Below, piece by piece: positions 62,701-64,000 of a stretch of DNA of 64,000 nt. Both the position numbers and the translations under genes were made by a program. The stretch lies in NCBI RefSeq assembly GCF_000189635.1, contig NW_002476426.1, forward strand, positions 1,426,001 through 1,490,000. Reading direction: 5' to 3'. Source of the stretch: Tetrahymena thermophila SB210 (taxonomy: Eukaryota > Ciliophora > Oligohymenophorea > Hymenostomatida > Tetrahymenidae). The notes under the pieces were generated by a model. That model had not been told where the DNA came from. It searched no databases and saw only the letters and a list, made by a program, of their open reading frames with translations. The stretch's first letter is position 1. Every line of letters begins with the position of its first letter.

Positions 62701-64000
62701 TAAAATGAGATTTCCTTTCTTTTTAATGAGATTTAAAACCTCTCTTTTCAGAAGATTAATTTATAAAATATAAATGACTTGTGTTACAGCTACTATAAAT
62801 AGTATCTGCTAGTAGTACTTTACTATCAAAATTGATTGAAGAATTCTATCCACCCATGTTTTCTTTGTTATTAGCAAAAAAGCTATTGTCAATCTATTCT
62901 AATCTTTCAATTTCCTTAGAATTAAATATAAAATCTTCTCCTGTTTCTTCTAAAATATAAGTTTGATTTGTGATTGGATTTATCTTCTTGTATTATTAAG
63001 TTATTTGGGGTTAAATTTAATTTTATGAATTATCTATTTCTGAATGTTACTAAGAGACGCCATGCCCATGCGAGAGTTGTAATTTCTTGATAAGATAAAA
63101 ATCACTCTCACTATTCATGTCAAGAGTTTCTTCTAACTTTTTTAAGATTACACTATATTGTCCACTCCTGAATGGCTACTGTTAACTATCTTATTCTTCT
63201 AAATTATCTTGTAAAACTTTATTTTCGTTTATTTTATTTGAATTACTAACTGAAGTGCCTTTCATGTGATTTATTGATTGAGACACTTCAATCTATGGAT
63301 TACTGTTAGTATTATAATTACTATTTTTACTTGTGTTGTGACTATTACTTAACTAAGGAAAGCTAGAGTTTCTTTTTTTGTAATTCGTTATCAAATTTTA
63401 AAAGTTCTGCTTCAATATTATAGAATCATTGTTAAGGTCATCTCTGGAGCTTTAAGATCCTTCACTGCTTTAGCATTAATCAAAGTTTAGTTTCTGAATA
63501 GGGCCATTAATCTAATTTTCTTTGATTTCATTATCTTGCTAATAGTTGTTGTAGCATTCTTCTAAAGAAGATTAATTGCATTTAGATGAATTAGGATAGA
63601 AAAGTTTGTCTGACCCTGCCTCTTTCTTATATTCTTCATCTAATTCACTTTAATTTTATTTTAAATTCTAGTTTTATGAAGTAATTTGTATCAAATCTGA
63701 GTTAAAATTATCATTCTAAATTTGATTTTCTTGCAATTACACCTCCTCAATATCTATGTTCTGCTATTATTTATAGACATCTTAGCAATCTTTTATATTA
63801 TCTTTCTTACCAGCTCCGAAAAACTCATAAATAATTTCATTATTTTACTAAAAGCTTGAAAAAGGCTTTTAATTGAAATCTTAATTTTAAAAATTAGTAT
63901 CGATATTAGTAATACACAAATGCTATTTATTAGCCTAAAAAAAGCTATTTTTCAATTACTCTTTAGATTACTAATAGCTCTACTTCGTCTGCTAATTCTA
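59723..64000 (-). CDS. Large Gln/Asn-rich coiled-coil protein (5' end outside window)
   Basis: One TGA-free frame runs from the right edge at 64000 to TGA 59723-59725, at least 1425 residues with no intron needed. The start lies beyond the window. Composition is dominated by Asn, Gln, Ser and Lys. A coiled coil occupies about 61900-62430 (IKEIEYLKREVIKLNKDL, IIDQQQANILRLEEKL, KDMQINKLFEEKEELKQKKKKLKEQIKAK, LIQENLQLKEQI). Homopolymeric stretches include poly-Ser (near 61750) and mixed Gln/Asn/His near the C-terminus (59790-59905), where the run of AAC/CAA-type triplets is almost repetitive. No catalytic domain is visible in this part; the missing N-terminus might hold one, for example a kinase. 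Short Asn-rich blocks such as NNNNNINNE suggest prion-like or condensate behaviour (inference). Confidence 0.75.

Noticed and set aside
125-64000. Idea that the many in-frame TAA/TAG mean widespread pseudogenes
   Set aside because: The conserved families read through them as glutamine and end at TGA, the standard ciliate pattern.
1-64000. tRNA, rRNA, CRISPR, transposon or virus-like elements
   Set aside because: No GC-richer cloverleaf-like blocks, spaced repeats, terminal repeats, or reverse-transcriptase, integrase, transposase or capsid-like proteins were noticed; a covariance-model and profile search would be needed to exclude small ones.

Overview
The window is macronuclear-type DNA of a ciliate, most likely Tetrahymena or a close oligohymenophorean relative (inference). 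Base composition is strongly AT-rich. Every long conserved reading frame is interrupted by TAA and TAG, yet reads straight through family-conserved protein when both are taken as glutamine, and every complete gene ends in TGA. Introns are short to medium, AT-rich, bounded by GT...AG and usually begin GTAA. Genes lie about 0.4-2.5 kb apart on both strands with no operons. I saw no rRNA, tRNA, CRISPR array, transposon or virus-like element.

Layout, left to right. 125-1573 (-): cystathionine gamma-lyase-type PLP enzyme, cut by the left edge. 2158-3174 (+): candidate AT-rich gene of unknown function. 3232-6741 (-): START-domain protein with a glycine-rich hydrophobic segment. 8181-11061 (-): glutamine-hydrolysing asparagine synthetase. 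13593-14153 (+): MCTS1. 15299-18466 (+): membrane-bound hybrid histidine kinase. 19840-27001 (+): KATNIP-like ciliary-base protein, 13 exons. 27898-28676 (+): V-ATPase subunit G. 30158-32703 (+): ACSS3-type propionyl/acyl-CoA synthetase. 33532-36623 (+): plant/fungal-type tRNA ligase (ligase plus kinase). 37915-42995 (-): CFAP57-type WD-repeat/coiled-coil axonemal protein. 43690-44316 (+): EF-hand protein. 45312-46949 (-): mitochondrial ribosomal protein uL22m. 47820-48608 (+): orphan with three hydrophobic segments. 49323-52319 (+): Ser/Asn/Gln-rich orphan. 52771-54165 (+): orphan with a mitochondrial-type leader. 55889-58733 (+): PEK-family (eIF2alpha kinase-like) kinase with an N-terminal membrane anchor. 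59723-64000 (-): very large Gln/Asn-rich coiled-coil protein, cut by the right edge.

The genes are mostly functionally independent. The themes are cilia (KATNIP, CFAP57), translation and RNA repair (MCTS1, tRNA ligase, uL22m, PEK kinase), amino-acid and acyl-CoA metabolism (CTH-like, AsnB, ACSS3) and sensing (histidine kinase). The most notable item is the tRNA ligase: it keeps adenylyltransferase and kinase modules like plant RNL/fungal Trl1 but ends where the cyclic phosphodiesterase module would begin. Exon joins were chosen by GT/AG plus frame continuity; for every complete gene the summed exon length is a multiple of three ending in TGA.
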